A DNA stretch of 64,000 nt from Blastococcus sp. CT_GayMR19 (GTDB taxonomy: Bacteria; Actinomycetota; Actinomycetes; Mycobacteriales; Geodermatophilaceae): assembly GCF_004570385.1 (NCBI RefSeq), contig NZ_SPQL01000011.1:1-64000 (forward strand). Direction: 5' to 3'. This document shows, piece by piece, positions 46,186 through 54,873 of this stretch (its first letter is position 1; each line of letters starts with the position of its first letter). Made by a program: the position numbers and the translations under genes. The notes under the pieces were generated by a model that searched no databases, was not told where the DNA came from, and was given only the letters and a program-made list of their open reading frames with translations.

Positions 46186-48654
46186 GTGACGGAGACCCCT
46201 GCCCGCGACCGCGTCGAGCCGGTCGACCTCCAGCAGGAGATGCAGCGCAGCTACATCGACTACGCGATGTCGGTCATCGTCGGCCGCGCGCTCCCGGAGG
46301 TTCGCGACGGCCTCAAGCCGGTGCACCGCCGCGTGCTCTACGCGATGTACGACCAGGGCTTCCGCCCCGACCGCAGCTACGTCAAGTGCGCGCGCGTCGT
46401 CGGTGAGGTGATGGGTAACTACCACCCGCACGGCGACACCTCGATCTACGACGCCCTCGTCCGGCTCGCCCAGCCGTGGTCGATGCGCTACCCGCTGGTC
46501 GACGGGCAGGGGAACTTCGGCTCCCCAGGCAATGACCCTGCGGCGGCGATGCGTTACACAGAGGCACGACTCACGCCGCTGGCCATGGAGATGCTGGCCA
46601 ACATCGACGAGGACACCGTCGACTTCCAGCCCAACTACGACGGCAAGAACCAGGAGCCCCTGGTCCTGCCCGGGCGCATCCCGAACCTGCTGATCAACGG
46701 CTCGGCCGGCATCGCCGTCGGCATGGCCACCAACATGCCCCCGCACAACCTGCGCGAGGTGGCGGCCGCCGTCTTCTGGGTGCTCGAGCACCCGGACGCC
46801 GAGCCGGAGGAAGCCCTCACCGCGTGCATGGAGCGGGTCAAGGGACCGGACTTCCCCACCCACGGGCTGATCGTCGGCCGCGAGGGCATCGAGGACGCCT
46901 ACCGGACGGGTCGCGGCTCGGTGCGCATGCGCGCCGTCGTCACGGTCGAGGAGGACTCCCGCGGTCGCGTCCAACTGGTCTGCACCGAGCTCCCGTACCA
47001 GGTGAACCCGGACAACCTGGCCGAGGCGATCGCCGAGGCGGTCAAGGACGGGCGCCTGCAGGGCATCAGCGAGATCGCCGACGAGTCCAGCGACCGGGTC
47101 GGCCGCCGGCTGGTCATCACGCTGCGCCGCGACGCCGTCGCCAAGGTCGTGCTGAACAACCTCTACAAGCACACCCAGCTGCAGACGACGTTCGGCTGCA
47201 ACATGCTCTCCATCGTCGACGGCGTCCCGCGGACGCTGCGGCTGGACGAGCTCATCCGGTTGTACGTGAAACATCAGATCGAGGTCATCCAGCGGCGCAC
47301 CCGGTACCGGCTGCGCAAGGCCGAGGAGCGCGCGCACATCCTGCGCGGCTACGCCAAGGCGCTCGACCACCTGGACGACGTCATCACCCTCATCCGCAAC
47401 AGCGAGTCGGCGGACGCCGCCCGCGGCGGGCTGATGGAGCTCCTGGACATCGACGAGATCCAGGCGACCGCGATCCTGGACATGCAGCTCCGCCGGCTGG
47501 CCGCCCTGGAGCGGCAGCGGATCCTCGACGAGCTGGCCGAGATCGAGGCCCGCATCGCCGACCTGCAGGCCATCCTCGACTCCCCCGAGCGGCAGCGGCA
47601 GATCATCCACGACGAGCTGGCCGAGATCGTCGAGAAGTACGGCGACGACCGGCGCACGCAGTTCGTCGCGAACGACGGCGACGTCTCGATGGAGGACCTC
47701 ATCGCGGAGGAGGAGGTCGTCGTCACCATCACCCGCACCGGGTACGCGAAGCGGACGAAGAGCGACCTCTACCGCTCGCAGCGCCGCGGCGGCAAGGGCG
47801 TGATGGGTGCGGCCCTCAAGCAGGACGACATCGTCGACCACTTCTTCGTGGGCTCCACCCACGACTGGATCCTGTTCTTCACGAACAAGGGCCGGGTCTA
47901 CCGCTCCAAGGCCTACGAGCTGCCCGAGGCCAACCGCACGGCCCGTGGCCAGCACGTGGCGAACATCCTGGCGTTCCAGCCGGACGAGAAGATCGCCCAG
48001 GTCATGCAGATCAAGGACTACACGGTCGCCCCGTACCTGGCGCTGGCCACCGCGCGCGGCCAGGTGAAGAAGACCCGGCTCACCGACTTCGACTCCCCGC
48101 GTCAGGGCGGCGTGATCGCCATCAACCTGCGCGACGGCGACGAACTGGTCGGTGCGGTGCTCATCGAACCCGACCAGGACCTGCTCCTGGTGACCCGCAA
48201 GGCGATGTCGATCCGGTTCACCGCCGACGACGTCGCGCTGCGGCCCATGGGCCGGGCCACCGAGGGCGTCCGGGGGATCTCGCTGTCCGACGACGACCGG
48301 CTGCTGTCGATGATGGTCGTGCAGGAGGGCGTCGACGTCATGGTCGCCACCGAGCGCGGCTTCGCCAAGCGGACCGGGATCGAGAACTATCCGAACCAGG
48401 GGCGCGGTGGCAAGGGCGTGCTCACCGCCGACCCGAAGGCCCGCAAGGGTGCGCTGGTCGGCGCCCTGGCGGTGACCCTCGGCGACGAGCTCTACGCGAT
48501 CACGTCGAGCGGCGGCGTGATCCGCACCCCGGTCAACGGGGTGCGGCACAACAAGGACCGCGCGACCATGGGTGTCAAGCTCATGAACTTGCCGGAAGAC
48601 GTATCGATCGTGGCGATCGCGCGCACTACCGACAATGACGAGCCCGCGGCCTAG
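46186..48654 (+). CDS. gyrA: DNA gyrase subunit A
   Basis: 822-aa cleavage subunit. The catalytic tyrosine is Tyr124 in AMRYTEARL. The quinolone-determining region is [19 protein letters not shown]; Thr85, Ser86 and Asp89 correspond to Ala90, Ser91 and Asp94 of M. tuberculosis. The C-terminal six-bladed pinwheel begins near residue 510 with the GyrA-box QRRGGKG. GTG 46186 opens a short charged tail ahead of [22 protein letters not shown]. It lies 144 nt downstream of gyrB with the 15-bp duplication in the gap. Confidence 0.97.
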   Translation: MTETPARDRVEPVDLQQEMQRSYIDYAMSVIVGRALPEVRDGLKPVHRRVLYAMYDQGFRPDRSYVKCARVVGEVMGNYHPHGDTSIYDALVRLAQPWSMRYPLVDGQGNFGSPGNDPAAAMRYTEARLTPLAMEMLANIDEDTVDFQPNYDGKNQEPLVLPGRIPNLLINGSAGIAVGMATNMPPHNLREVAAAVFWVLEHPDAEPEEALTACMERVKGPDFPTHGLIVGREGIEDAYRTGRGSVRMRAVVTVEEDSRGRVQLVCTELPYQVNPDNLAEAIAEAVKDGRLQGISEIADESSDRVGRRLVITLRRDAVAKVVLNNLYKHTQLQTTFGCNMLSIVDGVPRTLRLDELIRLYVKHQIEVIQRRTRYRLRKAEERAHILRGYAKALDHLDDVITLIRNSESADAARGGLMELLDIDEIQATAILDMQLRRLAALERQRILDELAEIEARIADLQAILDSPERQRQIIHDELAEIVEKYGDDRRTQFVANDGDVSMEDLIAEEEVVVTITRTGYAKRTKSDLYRSQRRGGKGVMGAALKQDDIVDHFFVGSTHDWILFFTNKGRVYRSKAYELPEANRTARGQHVANILAFQPDEKIAQVMQIKDYTVAPYLALATARGQVKKTRLTDFDSPRQGGVIAINLRDGDELVGAVLIEPDQDLLLVTRKAMSIRFTADDVALRPMGRATEGVRGISLSDDDRLLSMMVVQEGVDVMVATERGFAKRTGIENYPNQGRGGKGVLTADPKARKGALVGALAVTLGDELYAITSSGGVIRTPVNGVRHNKDRATMGVKLMNLPEDVSIVAIARTTDNDEPAA

Positions 48655-48822
48655 TGTGACCGCAATGGCAGGTCAGAACCGGGAACCCCGTCGTCACCGA
48701 CGGGGACCCGGGTCCGGCCCGTCCAGCCACGGAACTGACCTGCGTCCGGGCGGCCGTACCGGCCACCTCTCGGCCACGGTCTCGAGGGAGCGGCCCGCGC
48801 CGCTGGGGAACGGGAGACGCGC

Positions 48823-49512
48823 ATGAGCGACCGGACGAAGAGTTCGGTGCGCACCGATTCCCGGGGCGGCGACGACGACGCGCCGGGAGGCAGCACCCCG
48901 GGCGAGGCCACGCCGGTCACGTCCACGCAGTCCATCCCGGGTGCCGGCACCGCCCGCGCACAGGGCTCGGGTGGCCCCGCCTCGGGTGCCCAGCCGGCCG
49001 TCTCCTCGAATCCGGTCCCGCCGATCCCGGCGACCGGCAAGGGGCCGGTCGCGCCGGCCACGGGTGCCGCCTCCGCGCCGGGTGCGCCCGACGCCACCGG
49101 CTCTGTCGCCTCGCGGATCCGCGGCCGCGCCGGCAAGGGTGGTCGTGGCCCGCGCCGCGCCCGCCTGCAGCTCCGGCACGTCGACATCTGGTCGGCGTTC
49201 AAGATCTCGTTCGTGCTGTCGATCGCCATGTTCTTCATCTGGATGGTGGCGGTCGGCGTGCTCTACGGGGTGCTCAGCGCCCTCGGGGTGTTCGACACGC
49301 TCAACGACCTGTTCGGCCAGTTGAGCACGGCGTCGGGCAGCGAGCTCGGCGGCGACGTGGTCACCCCTGGGCTGGTCTTCGGCGGAGCGGCCGTCATCGG
49401 GGCGATCAACATCGTGCTCATGACGGCGCTGTGCACCGTCGGGACGTTCATCTACAACCTCTGCTCCGACCTCGTCGGCGGCCTCGAGCTCACGCTGTCC
49501 GAGCGCGACTGA
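48823..49512 (+). CDS. DUF3566 membrane protein
   Basis: 229-aa protein found directly after gyrA in actinobacteria (Rv0007 position). A 110-residue Ser/Pro/Gly/Ala-rich disordered tail leads to the DUF3566 domain with RLQLRHVDIWSAFKISFVLS, and two membrane helices (IAMFFIWMVAVGVLYGVLSA and VIGAINIVLMTALCTVGTFIY). Function is unknown; the conserved place suggests a link to septal or membrane processes. ATG 48823 follows GGGAG. The dispersed repeat starts 3 nt after its stop. Confidence 0.9.
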   Translation: MSDRTKSSVRTDSRGGDDDAPGGSTPGEATPVTSTQSIPGAGTARAQGSGGPASGAQPAVSSNPVPPIPATGKGPVAPATGAASAPGAPDATGSVASRIRGRAGKGGRGPRRARLQLRHVDIWSAFKISFVLSIAMFFIWMVAVGVLYGVLSALGVFDTLNDLFGQLSTASGSELGGDVVTPGLVFGGAAVIGAINIVLMTALCTVGTFIYNLCSDLVGGLELTLSERD

Positions 49513-49514
49513 GC

Positions 49515-49620
49515 ACATGGCGACCCTCCGGGTCGCACCGCGGCCACGGGCCGTCCCCGGCCGGCACGAGCCGCTGCGTCGTGCCTGCGCGGACCCCTCC
49601 GGGGCCCACTCGGCCCGACA
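49515..49620. repeat. Dispersed palindromic repeat, copy after the DUF3566 gene
   Basis: The head ACATGGCGACC-CTCC-GGGTCGCA (49515-49537) is followed by CCGCGGCCA, GGCCGTCCCCGG, GAGCCGCTGCGTCGTGCC, TGCGCGGACCCCTCC and GGGGCCCACTCGG. This is colinear with one 113-bp unit. The CATTGC palindrome at 49678-49730 follows. The 335-nt gap to the tRNA gene holds these repeats and the tRNA promoter. Confidence 0.8.
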
Positions 49621-49828
49621 GGTTCGTCCCCGGCCGGGCCACGCGGCGTCCAGAGGGGATTGGGGGTGTTGTGGGGGCATTGCTCGTGCTGCAGCACCGG
49701 CCATGGTCGGACGACGGGCGCAATGCGAGGGCGCCTGCGGCCGATGTCGCGCACCGGTCCCCTCACCCGCTGGAGCGGCGGCAGCGCCCCGCTTTCCACC
49801 CCTCGGCCAGGTGGTCGACGCCCCCAGG

Positions 49829-49834
49829 TAAGCT
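49829..49834 (+). promoter_or_regulatory. Candidate -10 box TAAGCT of the tRNA-Ile promoter
   Basis: TAAGCT lies 13 nt before the mature 5' end of tRNA-Ile. Confidence 0.4.
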
Positions 49835-49847
49835 TTCCGAGGTTCAC

Positions 49848-49921
49848 GGGCCTGTAGCTCAGTTGGTTAGAGCGCATCCCTGATAAGGATGAGGCCGGAG
49901 GTTCAAGTCCTCCCAGGCCCA
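49848..49921 (+). tRNA. ileT: tRNA-Ile (GAT)
   Basis: 74-nt cloverleaf. The acceptor arm GGGCCTG pairs with CAGGCCC, the D arm is GCTCAGTTGGTTAGAGC, and the anticodon loop CTGATAA gives GAT at 49882-49884. The T arm GGAGGTTCAAGTCCTCC is complete. The discriminator base is A and the 3' CCA is not encoded, so PcnA must add it. Confidence 0.97.
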
Positions 49922-50017
49922 CCCGTGTGCCGGCTCGGCGGTGGCGCAAGCCGCCGGTGCGGCACCACATGGGTCACCGTGAACGCGGTGCACCGAGCAC
50001 TCGAGGAGGTACGCCGC

Positions 50018-50161
50018 GTGCTGAAGCAGCTGGCGCTGGCCGCCGTGGCGGCCGGCGCCCTGGCCGCCGTCCGGAAGCGCTCGTCCGGCAAGGCGGAGAA
50101 CAACCTCTGGCACGAGGCCACCCGCGGCCCCGGCGCCGTCAGCACCCCTACTGCACGCTGA
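50018..50161 (+). CDS. DLW-39 family small protein
   Basis: 47-aa protein between the two tRNA genes, the position known for this family in mycobacteria and relatives. A hydrophobic helix (LKQLALAAVAAGALAAVRKR) is followed by the characteristic ENNLWHEAT motif (D/N-L-W). GTG 50018 follows GAGGAGG at 8 nt. Probably a small membrane protein; the role is unknown. Confidence 0.85.
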   Translation: MLKQLALAAVAAGALAAVRKRSSGKAENNLWHEATRGPGAVSTPTAR

Positions 50162-50184
50162 GGCCCGGCTCGAGCACCACCCCG

Positions 50185-50257
50185 GGGGACGTAGCTCAAT
50201 TGGCAGAGCACCGCCTTTGCAAGGCGGGGGTTAGGGGTTCGATTCCCCTCGTCTCCA
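50185..50257 (+). tRNA. alaT: tRNA-Ala (TGC)
   Basis: 73 nt. GGGGACG pairs with CGTCTCC in the acceptor arm (one G-T pair), the anticodon stem CCGCC/GGCGG encloses TTTGCAA with TGC at 50218-50220, and the T arm is GGGGTTCGATTCCCC. CCA is not encoded. Confidence 0.97.
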
Positions 50258-50431
50258 CCCACGGCTGACGCGCATCGCGCCGGCAACCCACGCCCACACG
50301 GCTGCCGATTCCGGCCGCGCGGCGAGCCCCCTCGTTCGACGCTCCGTCGCGTGATAAACCACTCGCACACAGTCATGGTCGCGGGTGCCCAGCTCCACGG
50401 TTCCGGCGACACACGCAGAGCGGGACAGACG

Positions 50432-51616
50432 ATGCGAGCTGCCGGACGCACCACCTTCCTCTCCTCCGCGCGGCGTCCCGCCGTCGTCGCCCTCGGGGTG
50501 CTGGCCACCCTCGGGTTGTCGACGCTCACCGCGCCGACGGCGGTCGCGGCACCGGAGCACCGGACGCGGGTCATCGTCCAGCTGCAGCCCGGCTGGGACG
50601 CGCTGCTGGAGTCCCGCCGGGCCGGGGGCGCGGTCTCGCACGTCTACCGCGCCGCGGTCAACGGCTTCGCGGGTGAGTTCAGCGACCGGGCGATCGCCGT
50701 CCTGCAGCGCAGCCCCGCGGTGCTGTCGGTCGAGCCCGACGGCGTCGTCACCGCGTCGGACCTGCAGGCCTCCGCGACGTGGGGCGTCGACCGGATCGAC
50801 CAGGCCGCCCTTCCGCTGAGCACGACCTACACCTACCCGACCGCGGCGGGCGCTGGCGTCACCGCCTACGTCGTCGACTCCGGTGTCGCCCCGCACGCCG
50901 AGTTCGGTGACCGGTTGACGTCCGGGCACACCACCGTCGCCGACGGCAACGGCACGAGTGACTGCAACGGGCACGGCACCCACGTCGCGGGCACCGTCGC
51001 CGGCACCACCTACGGCGTCGCCAAGAGGGCCACCGTCGTGCCGGTCCGCGTGCTGGACTGCAAGGGGTCGGGCAGCCTGTCGGGTGTGATCGCCGGCCTG
51101 GACTGGATCGTGGGCAACCACACCACCGGCCCGGCCGTGGCCAACCTGAGTCTGGGCGGCGGCGTCAGCACGACGATGGACGCGGCCGTGCGGCGGGTCA
51201 TCGATGACGGCGTGACAGTCGCGATCGCCGCGGGCAACAGCAACACCAACGCCTGCAACACCTCCCCGGCCCGCCTTCCGGCGGCGCTGACGGTCGGCGC
51301 CACCGAGAAGACCGACCGGCGCGCGTCGTTCTCCAACTTCGGCGCGTGTCTGGACCTGTTCGCGCCGGGTGCCGGGATCACGTCGGCCTGGCACACCGGG
51401 GCCACCGCAGCGGCGCCGGGCACGGCCACCAACACCGTCTCGGGCACGTCCATGGCCGCGCCGCACGTGGCCGGTGCCGCTGCGCTCCTCCTGTCGACGA
51501 CGCCGTCCCTCACCCCGGCCACCGTGGCCTCGCGCCTCACCGCCACGGCCACGACCGGCACGGTGACGTCGGCCGGTGCGAAGTCGCCCAACCGGCTCCT
51601 CTTCGTCGCTCCCTAG
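50432..51616 (+). CDS. Secreted S8 family serine peptidase (subtilase)
   Basis: 394-aa secreted protease. A signal peptide (about residues 1-38, ending TAPTAVAA) is followed by an inhibitor-I9-type propeptide (TRVIVQLQPGWDALL to VLSVEPDGVV). The mature catalytic domain has Asp in TAYVVDSGVAPH, His in NGHGTHVAGTVAG, the oxyanion Asn in IAAGNSNTNA and Ser in VSGTSMAAPHVAG. Most similar to the proteinase K/aqualysin subgroup, with three or more cysteines in the mature part. ATG 50432 is the start that leaves a normal signal peptide; the frame opens at 50351. This gene is not part of the conserved actinobacterial order between alaT and ppiA. Confidence 0.9.
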   Translation: MRAAGRTTFLSSARRPAVVALGVLATLGLSTLTAPTAVAAPEHRTRVIVQLQPGWDALLESRRAGGAVSHVYRAAVNGFAGEFSDRAIAVLQRSPAVLSVEPDGVVTASDLQASATWGVDRIDQAALPLSTTYTYPTAAGAGVTAYVVDSGVAPHAEFGDRLTSGHTTVADGNGTSDCNGHGTHVAGTVAGTTYGVAKRATVVPVRVLDCKGSGSLSGVIAGLDWIVGNHTTGPAVANLSLGGGVSTTMDAAVRRVIDDGVTVAIAAGNSNTNACNTSPARLPAALTVGATEKTDRRASFSNFGACLDLFAPGAGITSAWHTGATAAAPGTATNTVSGTSMAAPHVAGAAALLLSTTPSLTPATVASRLTATATTGTVTSAGAKSPNRLLFVAP

Positions 51617-51718
51617 CCTCCTGGGGCCGCCGGAGGCCACCGTGGGCCGGACCGGCGGGGAGGGCGCCCGGCCCGTCGCGGAGCCCCGACCGGTCGATCG
51701 TGCCCCGCGGATCGGTGG

Positions 51719-51724
51719 CAGAGT
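51719..51724 (+). promoter_or_regulatory. Candidate -10 box CAGAGT, leaderless start of ppiA
   Basis: CAGAGT, 7 nt, then GTG at 51732, the same geometry as the other leaderless genes although the first base is C. Confidence 0.35.
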
Positions 51725-51731
51725 GGACGGC

Positions 51732-52268
51732 GTGACCGAATCCAACTCGCCTGCACGGCGCGCCGTCCTGCACACCAACCACGGCGACATCACCGTGGAC
51801 CTGTTCCCGGACCACGCTCCCAAGACCGTGGCCAACTTCGCCGACCTCGCCGACGGCAGTCGCGAGTGGACCCACCCCGAGACCCGCCAGAAGACGACGG
51901 ACCCGCTCTACAACGGCACGATCTTCCACCGGATCATCTCCGGCTTCATGATCCAGGGCGGCGACCCGCTCGGTCAGGGCTTCGGCGGCCCGGGCTACCA
52001 GTTCGGCGACGAGTTCCACCCCGACCTCGCCTTCTCCAAGCCCTACCTGCTGGCCATGGCGAACGCCGGCCCGGGGACCAACGGCTCGCAGTTCTTCATC
52101 ACCCTCGGCCCGACGCCGCACCTGAATCGCAAGCACACGATCTTCGGCGAGGTGGCCGACCAGGCCAGCCGGGACGTCGTCGACGCCATCGGCAAGGTGG
52201 CGACCGGGCGCAACGACCGGCCGGTCGAGGACGTCGTGATCGAGTCCGTCGAGGTGCAGCGCAGCTGA
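51732..52268 (+). CDS. ppiA: Peptidyl-prolyl cis-trans isomerase (cyclophilin)
   Basis: 178-aa cytosolic cyclophilin that speeds proline isomerisation during folding. The catalytic Arg is in GTIFHRIISGFMIQGGD (FHRxxxxFMxQGGD), followed by MANAGPGTNGSQFFITLG and HTIFGEVAD. Same place as ppiA (Rv0009) in M. tuberculosis. The rhomboid gene overlaps its stop codon. Confidence 0.96.
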   Translation: MTESNSPARRAVLHTNHGDITVDLFPDHAPKTVANFADLADGSREWTHPETRQKTTDPLYNGTIFHRIISGFMIQGGDPLGQGFGGPGYQFGDEFHPDLAFSKPYLLAMANAGPGTNGSQFFITLGPTPHLNRKHTIFGEVADQASRDVVDAIGKVATGRNDRPVEDVVIESVEVQRS

Positions 52269-53134
52269 CCGAGCACCAGCCGGCGCCCCCGACCACCACC
52301 TGCTACCGGCACCCGGACCGGCCCACCGGCGTCTCCTGCGCGCGCTGCGGCCGGCCGATCTGCCCGGAGTGCATGACCCCGGCCTCGGTGGGGTTCCAGT
52401 GCCCGGAGTGCGTCCGGGAGGGGCGGGCCTCCGTCCGCGCCCCCCGGCGCGGCAGCGGCCTGCAGGCGGCGGGGCGCCGGTGGGGTGCGGTCACCCTCAC
52501 CCTGATCGCGATCAACGTCGCGATGTTCGCCGTCACCGCCGTCTCCGCGGCGGTCGACGGCTACTCCCCGATGGACAACTACCTGGGCGCCGTCTTCGCC
52601 GCCCTGTACCAGCGGCCCTTCCTGGTCGACCTCGGCGAGGCGTACCGGCTCCTGACCGCGGCGTTCCTGCACATCGGCCCGGTCCACCTGCTGATGAACA
52701 TGCTGGCGCTGCTGGTGTTCGGGTCCGAGCTGGAGCGGCAGCTCGGGCGGTGGCGCTTCCTGGCGCTGTACCTGATCTCCGCCCTCGGTGGCGCGACCGC
52801 GATCCAGCTCTTCGGGAACCCGGGTGCGCCGGTGGCGGGCGCCTCGACGGCGGTCTACGGGCTGATGGGCGGCCTGGGCGTGCTCATGCTGGTGCGCCGC
52901 CAGGAGATCCGTGGCCTGCTCACGCTGCTGGCGATCAACGTGTTCATCAGCTTCCTGCCCGGCGTCTCCCTGCTCGGCCACCTCGGGGGGCTGGTCGCCG
53001 GAGCGCTCACCGCGGGGGTGCTGATGCTCACGCGCCGTCGGCCGGGTGCGGAGATCGCGGGGCTGGGCGCGCTCGTCGCCGTCCTGCTCGTCCTCGCGCT
53101 CGGCGTCTCGACGGTCGCCGTCCTCGGCCTCTAG
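52265..53134 (+). CDS. Rhomboid family intramembrane serine protease
   Basis: 289-aa protease with an N-terminal zinc-binding-like segment (CYRHPDRPTGVSCARCGRPI, then CPEC twice) and six membrane helices. The catalytic Ser is in GASTAVYGLMGG, the His is in LGHLGGLVAG, and the conserved HLLMNMLAL is in TM2. The frame has no ATG, GTG or TTG ahead of the cysteine-rich part. The CTG at 52265 overlaps the ppiA stop (CTGA, like the usual GTGA or ATGA coupling) with GAGG 12 nt upstream, and is the most likely start; the first ATG (52373) would cut the cysteine segment. It converges with the PH gene. Confidence 0.85.
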   Translation: MTEHQPAPPTTTCYRHPDRPTGVSCARCGRPICPECMTPASVGFQCPECVREGRASVRAPRRGSGLQAAGRRWGAVTLTLIAINVAMFAVTAVSAAVDGYSPMDNYLGAVFAALYQRPFLVDLGEAYRLLTAAFLHIGPVHLLMNMLALLVFGSELERQLGRWRFLALYLISALGGATAIQLFGNPGAPVAGASTAVYGLMGGLGVLMLVRRQEIRGLLTLLAINVFISFLPGVSLLGHLGGLVAGALTAGVLMLTRRRPGAEIAGLGALVAVLLVLALGVSTVAVLGL

Positions 53135-53541
53135 GCCCGCGGGTCCAGGTCGCGCAGGGCCCGGGCGACCGCCTCCGGGTCCGCGCCCAGGTCACGGCGG
53201 CCCAGGACGACCAGCACCCCGTCGTCGTCCGGGCCGGCAGCGGTGTCCAGCTCCAGGGTGCGGCTGCTGACCCCCAGCCGGCGCGTGACCCGCACCCGCA
53301 CGCGCAGCAGCGGCCACGGCAGATGGCGGCGGCCGGTCCAGGTCCGGACGTCGACGCCGTCGGGGCCGGCACTGAGCCGGGGACGGCTCCGGAGGTCGTG
53401 GGCGACCAGGAGCAGCAGGAGCAGCGCGGCCGCGCCGACGAGGACACGCCCCGGGGGATCGAGCAGGACGACCGACAGGGCCAGGCCGGTGGCGACGGCC
53501 GCCACTGCCCCCGTCTCCGCCGCCCGCGGTGACCACTGCAT
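53131..53541 (-). CDS. PH domain-containing membrane protein (Rv0010c-like)
   Basis: 136-aa. Two membrane helices at the start (GAVAAVATGLALSVVLLDP and VLVGAAALLLLLLVAHDL) precede a bacterial PH-like domain with LSAGPDGVDVRTWTGRRHLP and VTRRLGVSSRTLELDTA. ATG 53541 is the first start. Its stop overlaps the rhomboid stop in opposite directions (CTAG, 53131-53134). Function is unknown; the place matches Rv0010c. Confidence 0.88.
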   Translation of the reverse strand: MQWSPRAAETGAVAAVATGLALSVVLLDPPGRVLVGAAALLLLLLVAHDLRSRPRLSAGPDGVDVRTWTGRRHLPWPLLRVRVRVTRRLGVSSRTLELDTAAGPDDDGVLVVLGRRDLGADPEAVARALRDLDPRA

Positions 53542-53586
53542 GCCCCCAGCCTCCCAGGGCCGGCCGGAGCGGATGCGAGGACGTCC

Positions 53587-53592
53587 TACCAT
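53587..53592 (+). promoter_or_regulatory. Candidate -10 box TACCAT of the thiolase gene
   Basis: TACCAT about 58 nt upstream of ATG 53650, so this transcript would carry a leader and a normal ribosome-binding site (GAGGAGGAG). Confidence 0.4.
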
Positions 53593-53649
53593 CGTCCCAG
53601 GCTGCGTGCCGGAGCCGTTCCGCAGCGTTCGTCGAGGAGGAGTGGGTCC

Positions 53650-54804
53650 ATGCGAGATGCCGTCATCTGTGCCGCCGTGCGTACCCCGGTGGGCAAGCGC
53701 GGGGGAGGGCTGTCCGGCGTCCACGCCGTGGACCTCTCGGCGCACGTGCTGAACGCGCTGGCCGAGCGGTCCGGGCTCGACCCGGCCGTCGTGGAGGACG
53801 TCTTCTGGGGGTGCGTCAGCCAGGTCGGCGAGCAGACGTTCAACATCGGCCGCAACGCGCCGTTGGCGGCCGGCTGGCCGGAGAGCGTGCCCGGCACGAC
53901 CATCGACCGGCAGTGCGGCTCCTCGCAGCAGGCCGTGGCCTTCGCCGCCGCGACGGTCATCAGCGGCCAGGCCGACGTCGTCGTGGCCGGTGGCGTGGAG
54001 TCGATGAGCCGGGTGCCGATGGGCTCGACGTATTCCGTCGAAGGCACGGGCATGCCGATGGGCCCGCGGTTCCTCGAGCGCTACGACGGCGTCTTCCCCA
54101 ACCAGGGCGTCGGCGCGGAGATGATCGCCGAGCGCTGGGGCTTCTCCCGCACCCAGCTCGACGAGTTCTCGCTCGCCTCGCACGAGAAGGCCGCCAAGGC
54201 GCAGGCCGACGGCGCCTTCGACGAGGAGATCGCGCCGGTGATCCTGCCCGACGGCACGGTGGTCAGCGCCGACGAGGGCATCCGCGCCGGCGGCACCATG
54301 GAGAAGCTCGCCTCGCTGAAGACCCCGTTCAAGGAGGACGGCGTCATCAGCGCCGGCAACGCCAGCCAGATCTCCGACGGCGCCGCGGCCCTGCTGGTCA
54401 CCACGAGCGAGAAGGCCCGCGAGCTCGGACTCACCCCGCTGGTGCGCGTGCACACGACGGTCATGGCCGGTGCCGACCCGGTGATCATGCTGACCGCGCC
54501 GATCCCCGCGACCCAGAAGGTGCTCCAGCGGTCCGGGTTGTCCGTCGAGGACATCGGCATCTACGAGGTCAACGAGGCCTTCGCGCCCGTGCCGATGGCC
54601 TGGCTGGCCGACCTCGGCGCCCCCGCGGACCGGCTCAACCCGGTGGGTGGCGCGATCGCGCTGGGCCACCCGCTGGGCGGCTCCGGTGCCCGCATCATGA
54701 CGACGCTGGTCCACCGCATGCGGGCGACCGGCACGCGCTACGGGCTGCAGACGATGTGCGAGGGCGGCGGCATGGCCAACGCCACCGTCCTGGAGCTGGT
54801 GTAA
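53650..54804 (+). CDS. Acetyl-CoA acetyltransferase (thiolase)
   Basis: 384-aa cytosolic thiolase that condenses or cleaves acyl-CoA. The nucleophile Cys is in DRQCGSSQQAVAFAAATV, the catalytic His is in ALGHPLGGSGARI, and the second Cys is in QTMCEGGGMANATV; NEAFAPVPMAWLAD completes the site. Whether it works in beta-oxidation or acetoacetyl-CoA formation cannot be told. It lies outside the conserved order and has its own promoter and terminator. Confidence 0.94.
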   Translation: MRDAVICAAVRTPVGKRGGGLSGVHAVDLSAHVLNALAERSGLDPAVVEDVFWGCVSQVGEQTFNIGRNAPLAAGWPESVPGTTIDRQCGSSQQAVAFAAATVISGQADVVVAGGVESMSRVPMGSTYSVEGTGMPMGPRFLERYDGVFPNQGVGAEMIAERWGFSRTQLDEFSLASHEKAAKAQADGAFDEEIAPVILPDGTVVSADEGIRAGGTMEKLASLKTPFKEDGVISAGNASQISDGAAALLVTTSEKARELGLTPLVRVHTTVMAGADPVIMLTAPIPATQKVLQRSGLSVEDIGIYEVNEAFAPVPMAWLADLGAPADRLNPVGGAIALGHPLGGSGARIMTTLVHRMRATGTRYGLQTMCEGGGMANATVLELV

Positions 54805-54844
54805 CCCGGCGCTCCTCCGCAGCGCACCGCCGTCGTAGTCGTAG

Positions 54845-54873
54845 CAGCCCCCGGTCCTCGTGACCGGGGGCTG
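54845..54873 (+). terminator. Terminator after the thiolase gene
   Basis: CAGCCCCCGGTC (54845-54856) pairs with GACCGGGGGCTG (54862-54873), a 12-bp stem with a 5-nt loop, 40 nt after the stop. Confidence 0.85.
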
